This document shows positions 52,861 to 64,000 of a DNA stretch of 64,000 bases, one piece after another. A program made the translations under genes and the position numbers. The DNA is taken from the NCBI RefSeq assembly GCF_900963305.1, contig NC_042529.1, positions 4,272,501 through 4,336,500 on the forward strand. The letters run 5' to 3'. The notes below the pieces were generated by a model. That model was not told the DNA's origin. It worked only from the letters and a program-made list of their open reading frames with translations, and ran no database searches. How positions within the stretch are numbered: the first letter of the stretch is position 1; each line of letters opens with the position of its first letter. Source of the stretch: Echeneis naucrates. Taxonomy: Eukaryota; Chordata; Actinopteri; Carangiformes; Echeneidae.

Positions 52861-55384
52861 TGTCATGTTTTCCATTTCCTTTTGTTCTGGACATGCACGC
52901 AGAAAAACAGCAACCGATGGGAGATATACTTGCATTGAGAGGAGCCGCCGTGTTGCCATGACGACCAAGTGTTTGCAAAAATCAGCGTGATGCCAGCTCT
53001 CATCCAGTGTCACATATGGGCTTTGCTGTGAGGGAAGGAGGTAGTTTGGGGGGCTGGCAGGCAGAAGCAAGGACACAAACATGCTGTACATTGCACATTG
53101 CACATATTACTTTATTATTGCACCAGACTGTTCACACACACTCAGCGCCGCAGATGAATATTGAAAGAAAGACACGCAGCAAACAACGAGAGAGAATATG
53201 TTGATGATGAAAATTGGATTTAGGTTAAAGATAATAAACTGTTATCAATGAACAGCGACATCAAAGGCCTTGTTGGACACCGTGGAGATTAAAAAAAAAA
53301 AAAGTTTAATATTATAAGTAATCTCCGCACCCTGGGGCTCATGGGTAAAACAAAACTCTGTGAAGTAGATGAATTTAGCTAATCTCTCCTGCACAGCTTC
53401 AGGGGATCACAGAGGCACAGGGAAAGAAAATCACCCCAGTGCCTGCTGTGGTGTGCTGAGATTTTATGAAAGAGGGACATGCTACAGAAATACTGAGCAG
53501 GAATGATCTTAAGAGGCAGAAAATTCTTCTAACCAGCCCTGAGAAGCGATGAAAAGCTTCTACGTCTACAGGTTGAAAAGAAAAACTGACAGCTGTCTCC
53601 CGCTCAGATGTCTTGTGTTGTGAGTGTGGATGAGAGGAGACGTGGCCGACGTTTCATCACAACACACTGCTGATACAGCAGGCGGAGAGAGGTGATGGAT
53701 GAGGATGGAGAGGAGGTGCCAAACTCTAGTTTCAGTAAAACAATCAATTTTAGTGGGTGAATTATCGATAGATGAATCACTTTGTCATCCCTGGTCACCA
53801 GAGGACTGATTTGCTGGCTTATGTGTGCGAGCTCCTTGTGATGATGAAAACATTTTGTGTTATGCACCCCTGACATATGACGGTGAGTTGGACAACGTTA
53901 GCTTTGCACAATGTTTAAATTAAAGCACAAGGTCTGAGCTTGATTTGTGTAGTTTGCACAAGTACATGTGAGATTCTGTTCTTTCAACACATTGCACTCA
54001 AAGTGCAAACATTCAAAAGAAAGTCTCACAACCCAGATCACAATCTAATATTACAGAATCGAACAGTAACGCCATCAACCAAGTGACTGATGATTACAAT
54101 CGATAATTTTGACCGGACAAAACCAAACTGCAGCCCTAATCTGGATAATCTGTGAGTTTTCTGCACGTGTGCACGTGCACTGGATCACAGTCCGACTGTC
54201 CTTCTGGAGGTATGATAAGTTCAAAAAAAAAAAAAAAAAAGCAGAGCTGGCCACTTCTCTGCTGCAGCAAAGTCTAACTGCTGAATAAAGAGAACACGGC
54301 CTGGCAGCTGACTCTGTTTTTAGCATTCCTGATCTGAAACCCTTCTTCCTGGATCAGCTTCAAGTACACACACACACACACAATATTGTCAACAACTTTA
54401 ATCAAAATGTGTATTTTCTGGAAAACGTTTTTTTTGTTTTTTTTGGTCACCCTCAGCCAAAATCTTCACTGCACTGATTTAACTTCATGGTGACTTTATG
54501 TTTGGGACAAAATTTAATTCCACTGTAAGTGTTAGCGTTGAAAATTTAGATGGAATAACACTTTCTAAATGTGCATTTATTGATCTCTAGCTTCATATTT
54601 GAGAAAACAAAATGAAACGTGAGTTGGCATATTGTTCTTGTGACGCAGTTAGAATAATTTCTGGGCTGTTTAATGGGCCTGTTGTTGCAGTTCATCTGTC
54701 TACACGCAGTCTCGTCCATAGAAATGTATGTTGTGGATAATAAAACATTTCCAATCACGCACTCATAAACATACACGTGTCTAATTTTACCCTCCATTTC
54801 ATTCTTTGTTCATCTGAGAACATTGTCTTCAGTTTCAGTTGTGTCTTTTCTTGCAAGTCACCTCAAATTTATAAACAGATGTGCACATGGAGTCAGAAAT
54901 ATTGGTCTCAATTCAAATCACAATCAAAAAGACAAAACTCTTCATGGTATCCTTATTGATTTCCTGAAATGTATTTGGAGCATTTTATAGACATCGTTTT
55001 ATACTACCTGGTAATGGTATTAATGATTTATAGTAAAACACGTAGGAGCTGTTTTACTTGGAGCTTTTAAAGTTTTATTTTGTGTGTCATAAAATGTGGA
55101 CCTGAAAATGAACCCCAACGTGTCACAGTTAAGAGAAACTCTGCAGATTTGACCGCATGACTTCAATTCTCAGGATCTGCAGTGAATTTTGAAGTCAGGC
55201 ACCCACAATAAAGTCACCCCCACCTTTCCTGAACTCCAGAGATATAGAAAGTGGACCTGGGGGGGGGTTAATCATTTCATCACATTTGGCCCTTTAATGC
55301 ATTGTCCTGCACTCTTCATAGATGTCCCCCTAATACAGCAAGAACGGATGTGGAGACAAATGTTCCTGCAACACACAAAGATCC

Positions 55385-55446
<62 letters not shown>

Positions 55447-55454
55447 GAGAGAGA
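55385..55454. repeat. Compound microsatellite (GT)n(GA)n
   Basis: A GT run passes directly into a GA run, about 230 bases upstream of the start codon of the secreted-protein gene and possibly within its promoter. Confidence 0.95.
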
Positions 55455-55624
55455 AAGGGAGGTTTTTGCAGAGCTCAACACTATTTATCCTGCCGGCTCT
55501 GACTGTGTGTGTGTCCACGGTGCCCCACCCTGTCTTCCGTGCGTAAAAGCCTCCCACGTACACCATCATCACACACCACGTTAGTTCCAGCAGCGGGACT
55601 CCGGCGGACAGTTGGCCAGCAGAG

Positions 55625-55657
55625 ATGGGAGAGGAGCGGCGGCCTCCCCGGCTGTGA
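55625..55657 (+). promoter_or_regulatory. Upstream open reading frame before the secreted-protein start
   Basis: ATG...TGA encoding MGEERRPPRL lies in the GC-rich leader 24 bases before the main start codon. If transcribed in this form it could lower translation of the main frame. Confidence 0.4.
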
Positions 55658-55680
55658 CACGGACACACCGGGCGGGAAGG

Positions 55681-58600
55681 ATGGCTCTGAGCGGCCGGGA
55701 GATGCTGTGCTTGATCGGGAGCTGCCTCTGGCTGCCGCTGTGGGCTGAGGTACTGTAGCATGTTTTTCAGTGATGATGAGGATGGTGAAGCTGTTGATTT
55801 TAGCCTGATTTATTTAATTTTTTCAACAGTCATTCTTTGATGATCTGTGCTGTACCCCCCCCCCACCCCCATTCAAAAAAAAAAAAACAAAAAACCTTTA
55901 GTCGATCGATAATTAATTGATGATTATAAAATTGATAATCCTGAAACAGCCAAGCAGCCAAGCTGTGAGGCTCATGTGCAGCAGGGCTTTACTACAAATC
56001 CACAGCCAACTGAGTGCAGCTGAAAGCACGTTCATGCTTTTATAAATACATATTATCTAAAAGCCCCCCCTCCACTCTGCAGACATGCACCCCCTCTTCA
56101 AAGGTTTTGCAGCGTCTTGCGGAGCATCATCAACAAAGCAGGTGCAGGTCAGCGCGATGAAACAGCATCTAACACCCCCAGGAAGAATCGATATGCAGTC
56201 ATTTTCCACTTTTAAAGGCATAAATGATATAACCCCCCCCCCCCCCCCCCCACCACCACCACCACCTCGGTTGGGTATCAATACAGGAGCTCCTCTGCCT
56301 CGGAGCTTGTCACAGCCATTCAGTCAACTCCGACATGTTGAGAGCAGAAAGTGAAGCAGGTGCTTTCAGATCAGTCTCAGTTGGAGGTCAGGTTCACTAA
56401 TTTATCAGGCATAACCGGTTAATGGGTCTTCCCTTTGGATCAGCCAAGAGTATCAACGATTTAAAAAAAAAAATAATAATCAATCAGTGAGCCATTAGAC
56501 TGATCCAGCCTCTTCTTTTCCTCCCAGTGCAGCATATATGAGCAGCTTTGGCTGTGTAGGAGTCATTAGTGAAGAAAAGTGTACAGGATTCAATTAGACC
56601 CACTAAAAGTGGGAGCAGCCAAACATGGAGCACAAATAGCTCAAGGCCGATTAGTTTCTTCTTCTTTTTTTTTTTTTCCATTAGACTAATCTTTTCTCTG
56701 GAAGTACTCAGCAGCAATTTCTTTTGTTATCAGAAGAAAATGTTAAAGATGTAGGTCAACAGAGGTAAACAGGAAGGAGCCAGACTATGAACTCCTGTTC
56801 TACTCCTCTAAAGAGATTCTTTACCTGGAACAACACAACAAACATCACTTTTGTTTTCTGAGATTGAGCTCTCGGTGTGTTTTCCCCATTTTTTTTTTTT
56901 TTTTTTTTTTTTGGCTTTGTGAATGTAATATTCCAGGAACTTCTCAAGGGAGTTGTTTCAAATTTGGCTCAAACATTCACATTAGCTGCCTAGATTTGTT
57001 TGAGTCAGATGTCAAAGGTCAAGGTCAGTGTGGTCATACCTGAGTGGTTTGTCTTTTAAAATGAGAAGTTCAAGAATTTCTTCACTTTGGCTTCAGGAAG
57101 TCCTGCCTCACATTTGTCATTGTTTTCTGATATTATTTCATAGACACAGGCGATTAAATGGCAGAGCAATCGTCAGATTAAATAATAATCATCATCTGTC
57201 ATGACTCTGCATGTCAGTAGATTACTGCACCACTTTTTCCTCAAGGACATGCAAATTAATCTGTGAAGTGAATGATAACTTTAAACTCTAGTTTCCTCAA
57301 ACGGTGCTTACTGAGAGGACAAAACAGTCATTTTACTCAGGTTATACGATATTTTTTTTAATTATTATTTAGGACTGGAGTCGTTGCGTGGCTGCAGCGC
57401 TGTAATGGAGCTGTGTGATATGATTGATATGGACGGAGCCTCGTGTTCACCAGCACAGATCACCTGTTCCTGCATTAGTATCACCAGGATGAGTAATGAC
57501 TTCTGGGAGGTGTTTGTTTGTTGAAGGTGTGTGTGTCTGCTTGTGTTGTTGGAGGGGAAACATCCAGAGAAGCAGAACTCACCCATGTCAAGGTGAAATG
57601 TGTTGTATTTCATCGGCCTCTCTACAGTTATTCCGCTGTGTGTGTGTGTCCTCTCTGTCAGACGCCCAACTGTGTAGAGGTATGACCTGATTTCTGAGCC
57701 TGAAGCAGACGCTCTCCTCATGTTGTTGAGTACTTTGTGTTGCTTTTACTGTACACAATTCAGTTTTTCATCAGTCTGGACACAAAAATCCACAATGACT
57801 AATCAAAAACATCGCTTGGGAAATTTATGCTAATTTGTCAAAAAAAAAAAAAAAAGGATTAATTAAAAAATGCAGTTGCCTGCATTTCAGAGCAGGGTTG
57901 GTTGAAACACGTCTCTGTATTTCACCTCATTCATGATTCTGATTCCCTTTCTCCATCCACAGAGCACCATGACCTCCACCGCCACCACCGTGCTTCATGA
58001 GCAGTGGCTGGTGCAGAAATGTTGTTTGGAAATCTGCCCAGAGAACCCACTTTAGTTTTTTTTTTTTTTTCATGCTTTTAGCCCTCTTTAAAGGCCCGTT
58101 GGCAAACCCCAAGCAGGCCTTTTACAGTAACTATTCTACCACAGGGGCCCGATGGACAGAGAGCTGCTGAGACTCTGGTCCTTCCAGCAGGTTCTCCATC
58201 TCTGCAGAAGATGTCTGAAGCTGAGGGGCACAGGCAAAGCTTTCATGGCTTACTTTCTGATTTTTAATACATTTACACAAAAAAAAAAAGCCCTCACTTC
58301 GTTATTCTGGCTCATTAAGGGCAGCTTGATGGTCCAGTATGGTACTTGTATCCACCTAAAGAGCAGGAATACTGTAACGCCACACTCACATTACATGGGA
58401 TGAATGCTGCAGCCACTCTTGCTCACCTGCTGCTGGATGTAATGAATGTAATGACTTCTTTGCAAAGGTTTGAGCGGGAATGACCAGAATGAGTGGTTGG
58501 TGAACAAATAGCTTCATGTGTTTTCTGCTTTAAGAACTGAATATGTTGTATATGTTCATTCAATGAGATTTGCTGTGATATTCTGCTAATTGACAGCCAC

Positions 58601-58727
58601 TCCGGCATCAGAAATAATGTCTAAATAATGGCTATTTTTGTGTGATCTATCTAACACGGTGTGTGTCTCTCTTCCTGTCTGCAGGTGGTGGCTGAGGAGA
58701 GTTACTTAAACGAGGTGCAGAACTCAG
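55681..58727 (+). CDS. First two coding exons of an unrecognised secreted or membrane protein (partial)
   Basis: A CpG-rich leader precedes ATG at 55681. Exon 1 (55681-55749) encodes 23 residues, MALSGREMLCLIGSCLWLPL plus WAE, with a clear hydrophobic signal-peptide core, and ends at GAG followed by GTACTG. After a 2.9 kb intron, a 43-nt exon (58685-58727) with good sites (CTGTCTGCAG before, GTAGGT after) encodes VVAEESYLNEVQNS and leaves phase 1. Both exons are open in the same frame. I could not find exon 3, so the gene probably continues beyond the window or across large introns, in which case the TRIM gene on the other strand would lie within it. I do not recognise the protein. The pairing of the two exons is an inference. 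Confidence 0.4.
55750..58684 (+). other. Presumed intron 1 of the secreted-protein gene
   Basis: No coding exon recognised. It contains a poly-C/(CAC)n tract at 56233-56266 and poly-T or poly-A runs near 56668, 56890 and 57850. Confidence 0.5.
56233..56266. repeat. Poly-C and (CAC)n tract
   Basis: About 19 C followed by five CAC units. Confidence 0.93.
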
Positions 58728-60210
58728 GTAGGTGGGAGATGATCCTCTCAACGCTCTCTCCATCTGTCCTCTCCTCCTACACCATCTCTTCCCGCCGCTC
58801 TACCTCTGGTTTTTCTCTCCAGTCTAACTCTCATCCTGACTCACTCATGACCCTCCTCCTTCTGCTGCCGCTCCCACACTCTTTCTTCTCATCCTCCCTC
58901 CAGCCTGCTCCCCTCTGCTTTCAATTTTCCTCCTCTTTGTTTATTTCTTTCTCTACATCTTTAAGAGCAGTGGAGGAAGACGTGATGATGATGATGAAGG
59001 TGGTGGTGGTGGTGTTTGGGGGTGGGGTGAGGAGCTCCTCCCTCTCAGGCTTATTGCCAGCGCTCTCGGGGCCGTGCACACAATGAATAACCTGCAGTCA
59101 CAAGCGCAGCTCCCGTCTTTTATCACCATCTAAAAGGTTGAGCACGTGGACGAGGTTCACGTTTGCAACCACAACTCAGGAGATATCAAAAACAACTTAA
59201 ACGGTGAAAAACTGAATTTCTGTATGTGTTTTGTGTGAAAGATGCCGCCCACCCCCCCTCCAATACAGCAAACCTCCATGTATGAACCGTGTCAAATACC
59301 CATTGTGGCTGGGAAATGGATTATGGGAGCAGGGAGACTGAGCGTTCCCATGGCGATGGGCAGGGTACCGTTGTCGTGGCAATGAGGAAGGTGTCACGAG
59401 TGGTGTGTGTCTGTGTGTGTGTGTGTGTCTCTGAACGCTGTGGGTGTTGACATGAATGAGTTATACAGGACAGGGTTGAAGGAGCAGAAAGTGAAAGGAC
59501 GAGGAAAAAAGGGGAATTTCTGAATTTCAGTTGAAATGAACCTGAAAGTAAAAAAAAAAAAAAAAAAAAATCAAATAAAAGGCTTTCACCAGTAATGGAA
59601 GTGAAACGTTCGACAGAAATGCAACAAAAACATTGCCTAGTTCAGTTTTGTTACATAATGCTTTTTTTTTTTTAACCAATTAAAATTTCATCAAGCATAA
59701 AAGTTTCATCGCCATTACAGAGCATCTACAGCTTAAAACATATTTTAATTTATTCATTCATCTGCTCATCACCAAAACAGAAAACCAAGAAGACAGAAAG
59801 ACATAGATGTAGTGTCATCAGAAAAACTAAATGAACATGGTTTAGATGACATACATTAGTGCAGCGAATGAGTTTTAAATCATCAACCGGTCGATAGATT
59901 ATTTGTGGTCACACGTTGAATAATAGTGTTTTTAGTTGTTGTTGTTGTTTAGTTTTTTTTTTATGTTAGTGTCTGTGTCTGATGAGAAAAATGATCACAT
60001 TAATACCACAAACAATTAGTCGATTGACAGAAAAATAAATGAATCAAAATGAATTACTGATTGTGATAGTCAAGCAAAAATGGCAAAGATCAGCTGTTTC
60101 ATTATAATAAACACAACAACCAATAAGCCAACTAAAAGTGAATTATACATTTTAGAATTTTGAAAAGCTGCAACACTAAAGTTTTCACTGAATTCGGAGC
60201 ATTTTAGTAA
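58728..60210. other. Non-coding DNA between the short exon and the TRIM gene
   Basis: A pyrimidine-rich stretch (about 58735-58960) and an A run near 59555 are present. No exon was recognised. The last part would be the 3' UTR of the TRIM gene on -, with an AATAAA candidate at 59749-59754. Confidence 0.5.
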
Positions 60211-61887
60211 TTAAATAGCCTCCTCGGTCCGACTGACTGGAACTATTACCATTGGATCCAGGTTTGAACCATATTCGTTATCACAGGGGTTTAAATAAGG
60301 ATAAAGCTGCTCATTGAAGAAACAGTCAGTAAATGAGTAAATGACTGCACTGTTGTGTACGTCGTAGAATGAGACTTCATCTCCTTCATAGTCGACAAAC
60401 ACCCCGACCCTGTCCACCGTCCCCAGATAAACTGTCATACCTGGAGAGCTGAAGGTTTCAAACTTGTCCTCCAGAAACCAGATGGCCCAGAGTCCAGAGT
60501 GGGGACTCCGGACCAGCCCTTTCCTCTGGATCGACGCCGTGGCCACACCCAGACACCATTCAGTCTTTCGGCTCACGAGAACCTCGAAGTAGAGCTTGCC
60601 TGATGAGAAGCCTCTGTGTCCCAGCACCGCCAGGTGCTCAATAAACATGTTTGGCTTCAGGTTCTGGATGCCCCACAGACCGGAGCCCATGCTGTATCGC
60701 ACCGACTTCCTGTCCTCGGACAGAATGAGCAGAGGGTGGGCTGTGTCAGGATCGAGGAAAATGTTCACTTCGTACTGCTGAAGGTGCACCAGCAGGTTGT
60801 GCCCGAACGTGGTGAACATATCCGTGTTCATTTTCCTCAGCAAAGTTCTCAGCTGGGACACGGAGCTGCTCAGACATTTTTCCATGTGCTTTATCTCCAG
60901 GTGTCTGGTGAAGCTGAATGTGGGCAAACCCTTGATCGGCAATAGAGAGGCCTTTTTGACGTTCTGGAGGAAATGGAACGCGTCTTCTGTCTGTTTTAGC
61001 TCCCTCAGTTTCGTCGCCGTCTTCTGCAGCTCAGTCAGCTCCTGCTCCAAAGTGCTGATAAAACCTCCCGCTCCTTCCTCCGCTGCTTTCTGCTTCTCCT
61101 CGACCACTTTTACGAGCTCTGTCTGGCTCTCCTGGATCTCAGACACCAGCGCCGTAAGGTCCTTCACGCAGTTAGCTATCGCATCTTTGGTTTCTTTCTT
61201 GCTTTGTTTCACTGACTCCGCGGTTTCTCGCACCTTCTGTAGCCTTTCCTGGATCATCTGCTCCACCTTCTCCTCGCTGTCTCCCAGCAGATCCTTCATC
61301 TCTTTGTGTGCCTGCTGCATGGGAACAACATCGTGATTCACGTGCTGCGATCTGGTGCAGACGTTGCACAGCAAAACGCGGTCACATATGCAAAACATTT
61401 CGAGGAGGCGGCTGTGCTGCTTGCAGATTCTGTCCTCCAGGTTCAGCTGAGCCTCAACCAGCTGGTGCCTCTTCAGTCCGGCAGCTCTGTAATGAGGCTC
61501 CAGGTGTACGCTACAGTAAGAAGTCAGACACTCCATGCAGGATTTGACGGCCTCTTGCTGGCCGTCAGTACAAATATCACAGAGCACCGTGCTACCAGAG
61601 TTAACCTTCACAAGGTCTGGACTCCTGGTGTTAGCCTCTGCCACCTGAAGCAGCGCAAACTGAGATACAAGCTCTGAGATGAAAGTGTTGACCTTGAGTT
61701 TGGGCCTGCTGTCAAACTTCTCCTTGCAGATCGGGCACTGGCAGATCGGTTCGCTGTCCCAATAGCATGTCAGACACGTTGCGCAGAAGTTGTGTCCACA
61801 CGGAGTGGAAACTGGCTGAGTGAACAAGTCCAAGCAGATTGGGCAAAGAAGCTGCTCCTCGGATAGAATACTGACGTTGGAGGCCAT
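60211..61887 (-). CDS. TRIM-family E3 ubiquitin ligase with PRY-SPRY (finTRIM-like)
   Basis: Single coding exon of 558 aa starting at the ATG at 61887 (MASNVSILSEEQ). A good splice acceptor (TTTTTTCCAG) ends two bases before the ATG, so a non-coding 5' exon is likely. In order: C3HC4 RING at 15-54 (C15, C18, C30, H32, C35, C38, C51, C54); a first B-box at about 103-130; a second B-box at about 155-190; coiled coil at about 195-300; PRY-SPRY at about 380-550, beginning near VNIFLDPDTAHP and ending with PMVIVPV. This architecture is that of the large fish-expanded TRIM group, many members of which act in innate antiviral signalling. RING ligand residues are all present, so E3 activity is plausible. 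Exact subfamily uncertain. Confidence 0.93.
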   Translation of the reverse strand: MASNVSILSEEQLLCPICLDLFTQPVSTPCGHNFCATCLTCYWDSEPICQCPICKEKFDSRPKLKVNTFISELVSQFALLQVAEANTRSPDLVKVNSGSTVLCDICTDGQQEAVKSCMECLTSYCSVHLEPHYRAAGLKRHQLVEAQLNLEDRICKQHSRLLEMFCICDRVLLCNVCTRSQHVNHDVVPMQQAHKEMKDLLGDSEEKVEQMIQERLQKVRETAESVKQSKKETKDAIANCVKDLTALVSEIQESQTELVKVVEEKQKAAEEGAGGFISTLEQELTELQKTATKLRELKQTEDAFHFLQNVKKASLLPIKGLPTFSFTRHLEIKHMEKCLSSSVSQLRTLLRKMNTDMFTTFGHNLLVHLQQYEVNIFLDPDTAHPLLILSEDRKSVRYSMGSGLWGIQNLKPNMFIEHLAVLGHRGFSSGKLYFEVLVSRKTEWCLGVATASIQRKGLVRSPHSGLWAIWFLEDKFETFSSPGMTVYLGTVDRVGVFVDYEGDEVSFYDVHNSAVIYSFTDCFFNEQLYPYLNPCDNEYGSNLDPMVIVPVSRTEEAI

Positions 61888-62809
61888 TTCTGGAAAAAAC
61901 AAACAAAAAACAGATTAACGACGATTTATCTCAGAGATGAATTCTTTATCTGGAAGTAATGAAAGTAATCCTACCACAAGGTCTATGTTCTGATGCATTT
62001 GCATGCAAAATGTTACATTTTGAAATTACAGCCCATTTAAACAGCTGACGTGGAAGCCTCAGTCAGATTGATTTCCAGTTCTTCGTAGTTAATTCCTTTT
62101 GAATTTTCGAGTTGCAAACAATGAAAGTTTCTGTCTAAACTTATCGTTTCTCACCTCCAAGCTTTGTGTGCATCCTCAAGGCCTAAAAAACATTGAATTC
62201 AATTCGAGTTGAAACAGTTAGTCGATTATTTAATTGGTTGGGTGATCGAAATTTAATCAAGTCGATCTTTTAGCAAAAGTGTGGAAATCTCTCACCAGTT
62301 TCCAATAATTAAAAAATAGATAATGAATTAAAAATAGAATCATCAGATTGGCCACTAATGAAAACAATTCGCAGCTGTGGTCCTTCCACTTTCTTTCTTT
62401 GAGGAAAAATGCATGTTTCTCATGCCGTTGTGAAAGCACAACCCAAATCGGGTTTTGTTTTGCTTTTCGTGTGTCATATGTTCATATACGTGAGTTAACT
62501 GCACCAAATTAAAGCTGTGTCCACAAAATTAGCAAGTATTTGCATTTGTACACGTAAGTCACAACTGAACAACAGAGGCACCATTAAAATTCAGTTTTCT
62601 TTTCAAGTGCTTTCACTTCAAATTCCAGGCGGCTACATAACAACAGAGGACGCTTGCTTCACTTTGTGATCAAAACTACACAAAAAATGTGACTGCAACA
62701 ACATTTCATGTCAAAGTGGAATGAAAGCACAAATCACACAGAACAGTTTGTATACTTATTTGTGCTGCTTTGGTCCGAAGCTGAAAGGATCTGGTTGTGT
62801 CTAAAACGG

Positions 62810-62828
62810 GAACTTTCACTTTTCTTCC
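62810..62828 (-). promoter_or_regulatory. IRF/ISRE-like site upstream of the TRIM gene
   Basis: On the minus strand the text reads GGAAGAAAAGTGAAAGTTC: two GAAA cores 3 bases apart, close to but not exactly the ISRE spacing of 2. It lies about 0.9 kb upstream of the TRIM start codon. Role inferred. Confidence 0.35.
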
Positions 62829-62975
62829 TGTGTCATGTTTCTTAAAGGGACAGTCAGACGTTTTGGTTTCCACAACCAGAAGGGGCGTTTTTTTTTTTTT
62901 TTCACCAGTGACGGTTTTCATGATTTAATGTTTGAAGATACATCAGTATTTCAGTTCGGTACATCTCCGCCTGAT

Positions 62976-62999
62976 TTCTTTCTTTCTTTCTTTCTTTTT
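62976..62999. repeat. (TTTC)n microsatellite
   Basis: Tetranucleotide tract upstream of the TRIM gene. Confidence 0.9.
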
Positions 63000-63420
63000 C
63001 TGACTCTCCAGTGCTTTTACTGCCCCCCCTCTGCTGCTTCTTTCTCTTATCTCCCTCCAAATTACATTCAGTGTTTATCTTTGTGTGTGTGTGTGTGTTT
63101 CTGAGTGTACTGCTGTGGTGTGTGTGTCTTTTTGGGCCCTTTTGCAGTAAAATGTGTGTGTGTGTTTCTGTGTTAGTTTGCGAGTAGGGCATAAGTGTTG
63201 CTCTGCGTAGATAATGTTGCAGGACAGCCAAGCTGTGTGTGTCGGAGAGATAAGACTGTTGAAGCACCTCCGACATTAATCATAGTTTAGTTGCTGCTTG
63301 GCCTCACACACCCTGAACGCTTCAGCACTGAGAGAAAGAACAAACGCAGCTGGTTTTGGAAGTTCCTGTGTATTCAGGTTGTAGGTTGATTGAAAGGAAA
63401 CGCTGCTGTCTTCGATAGTG

Positions 63421-63478
63421 ATGAAATTCTTTTGTTATTTCATGATATCCTTTGTGACAACTCTTCCCACTGCAGAAG
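63421..63478 (+). CDS. Possible signal-peptide first exon of a further gene (partial)
   Basis: ATG opens 19 codons (MKFFCYFMISFVTTLPTAE) plus one base, ending at a donor AAG followed by GTAAAA. The peptide is hydrophobic with a small-residue TPTAE-like cleavage region, and the phase-1 end is typical of first exons of Ig-domain or cytokine-receptor genes. No second exon fits in the last 520 bases, so the call rests on one exon only. It could be chance. Confidence 0.3.
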
Positions 63479-64000
63479 GTAAAAGGTGGAGCACAGACAA
63501 TTCATTGATTTATTAAATTTACTTATCGGTTATAATAAATGTATTTATATTTGAAATTAGTAGCAGAAACACCATTTTGTTTGTGGAAAAGCCAGCTGTT
63601 GTGAGAACATACACAGCTGTGTTTAAAATCCTCAGTACATTTTATTCATGGGAGGGAAGTTTTGCAAATATTTGGGTCATAACACAAAATAATGGAAACA
63701 TTAATTACCTTATTTTGGCCCGGCGATGGGGCTAGAAGGAAAGTCAGGGAATTACGTTCTGAAAATTCCTCCTGAGGGGGAAGCATAATAGCATTTACAG
63801 TACTTGACCTTCTGTTGGTTCGATAGAGGAAGAGAAAGGATTAAACATTTCCTCTCTGTCAACCTAATGATTGTCATGTCATGTAAAAAAAAAAATGGCT
63901 GAAATAATGAGTGATACTTCATTGCCCCTAAAGAAAAATAAAACGTACTTATTTTAAGGTCACACCAGGTCTGATACGGCACGTTGCACCTTTACAGTTA
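63479..64000. other. Non-coding end of the window
   Basis: AT-rich; I see nothing recognisable. It would be intron if the preceding signal-peptide exon is real. Confidence 0.5.

Larger units (their letters stand above)
49346..55480. other. Long gene-poor intergenic DNA
   Basis: About 6 kb without a gene I can support. It has a (TTTA)n run at 52828-52860 and A or T runs near 50660, 51100 and 54225. One spot worth noting is on the minus strand at about 49862-49920, where an ATG opens a 15-codon stretch (MDNLRERKVNAGSIS) ending at a GTGAGC donor; it might be an alternative first exon for cdr2, but nothing else supports it. Confidence 0.55.
61888..63420. other. Upstream DNA of the TRIM gene
   Basis: AT-rich; no gene recognised. 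It includes a (TTTC)n run at 62976-62999 and a purine-rich IRF-like stretch at 62810-62828. Confidence 0.55.

Noticed and set aside
60596-61677. Plus-strand open frames over the TRIM gene
   Set aside because: Antisense shadows of the intact 558-codon TRIM frame.
61888-61902. A start of the TRIM protein five residues upstream
   Set aside because: That codon is TTG, and the bases between it and the ATG at 61887 are the polypyrimidine tract and AG of a splice acceptor.

Overview
The window looks like nuclear DNA from a teleost fish, probably a percomorph. The genes are multi-exon with compact GT-AG introns. AT-rich intergenic DNA carries many microsatellites, there is a class II tRNA-Leu, and two intron-containing type I interferon genes (4 introns each) lie next to CD79b and the muscle sodium channel, an arrangement characteristic of fish. 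No bacterial, phage, CRISPR or viral gene was seen, and no clear retroelement.

Layout. (1) 1-18.8 kb: a complete voltage-gated sodium channel alpha subunit (scn4a class, probably scn4ab) on +. It has 26 coding exons that add up to 1888 codons in frame, and it keeps two non-GT-AG introns. (2) 22.8-26.6 kb: cd79b on +, encoding the B-cell receptor signalling chain with an Ig domain, membrane helix and ITAM. (3) 26.9-32.0 kb: two nearly identical 185-aa type I interferon genes arranged head to head on the arms of a ~2 kb inverted duplication. Five copies of an ISRE-type word (GAAAATGAAA), TATA boxes and a mirrored kappaB+ISRE module lie between or beside them. (4) 32.4-42.8 kb: a SINE-like repeat fragment, a tRNA-Leu(AAG), then polr3e (RNA polymerase III subunit RPC5, 687 aa) on +. 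(5) 44.2-49.3 kb: cdr2 (436 aa coiled-coil protein) on -, tail to tail with polr3e. (6) 49.4-64 kb: sparse DNA with the first two exons of an unrecognised secreted or membrane protein on + (55.68 and 58.69 kb), an intronless-CDS TRIM E3 ligase with RING, B-boxes, coiled coil and PRY-SPRY on - (60.2-61.9 kb), and a possible signal-peptide exon of another gene on + at 63.42 kb.

Functionally the window joins a muscle-excitability gene to an immune block (cd79b and the interferon pair, with a TRIM gene further away) and a polr3e-cdr2 block. The mammalian relatives lie on two chromosomes (SCN4A-CD79B on human 17q; POLR3E-CDR2 on 16p), so a linkage junction falls near 32-33 kb.

Most notable points: the two interferon copies differ in protein only in exon 2 (five nucleotide changes, all replacement, no silent ones there), and this creates or removes two N-glycosylation sites; the sodium channel has a probable AT-AA minor-class intron and a Met at a pore position linked to tetrodotoxin sensitivity. 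All exon limits come from splice sites read by eye and from phase and length agreement. No search, alignment program or RNA data was available.
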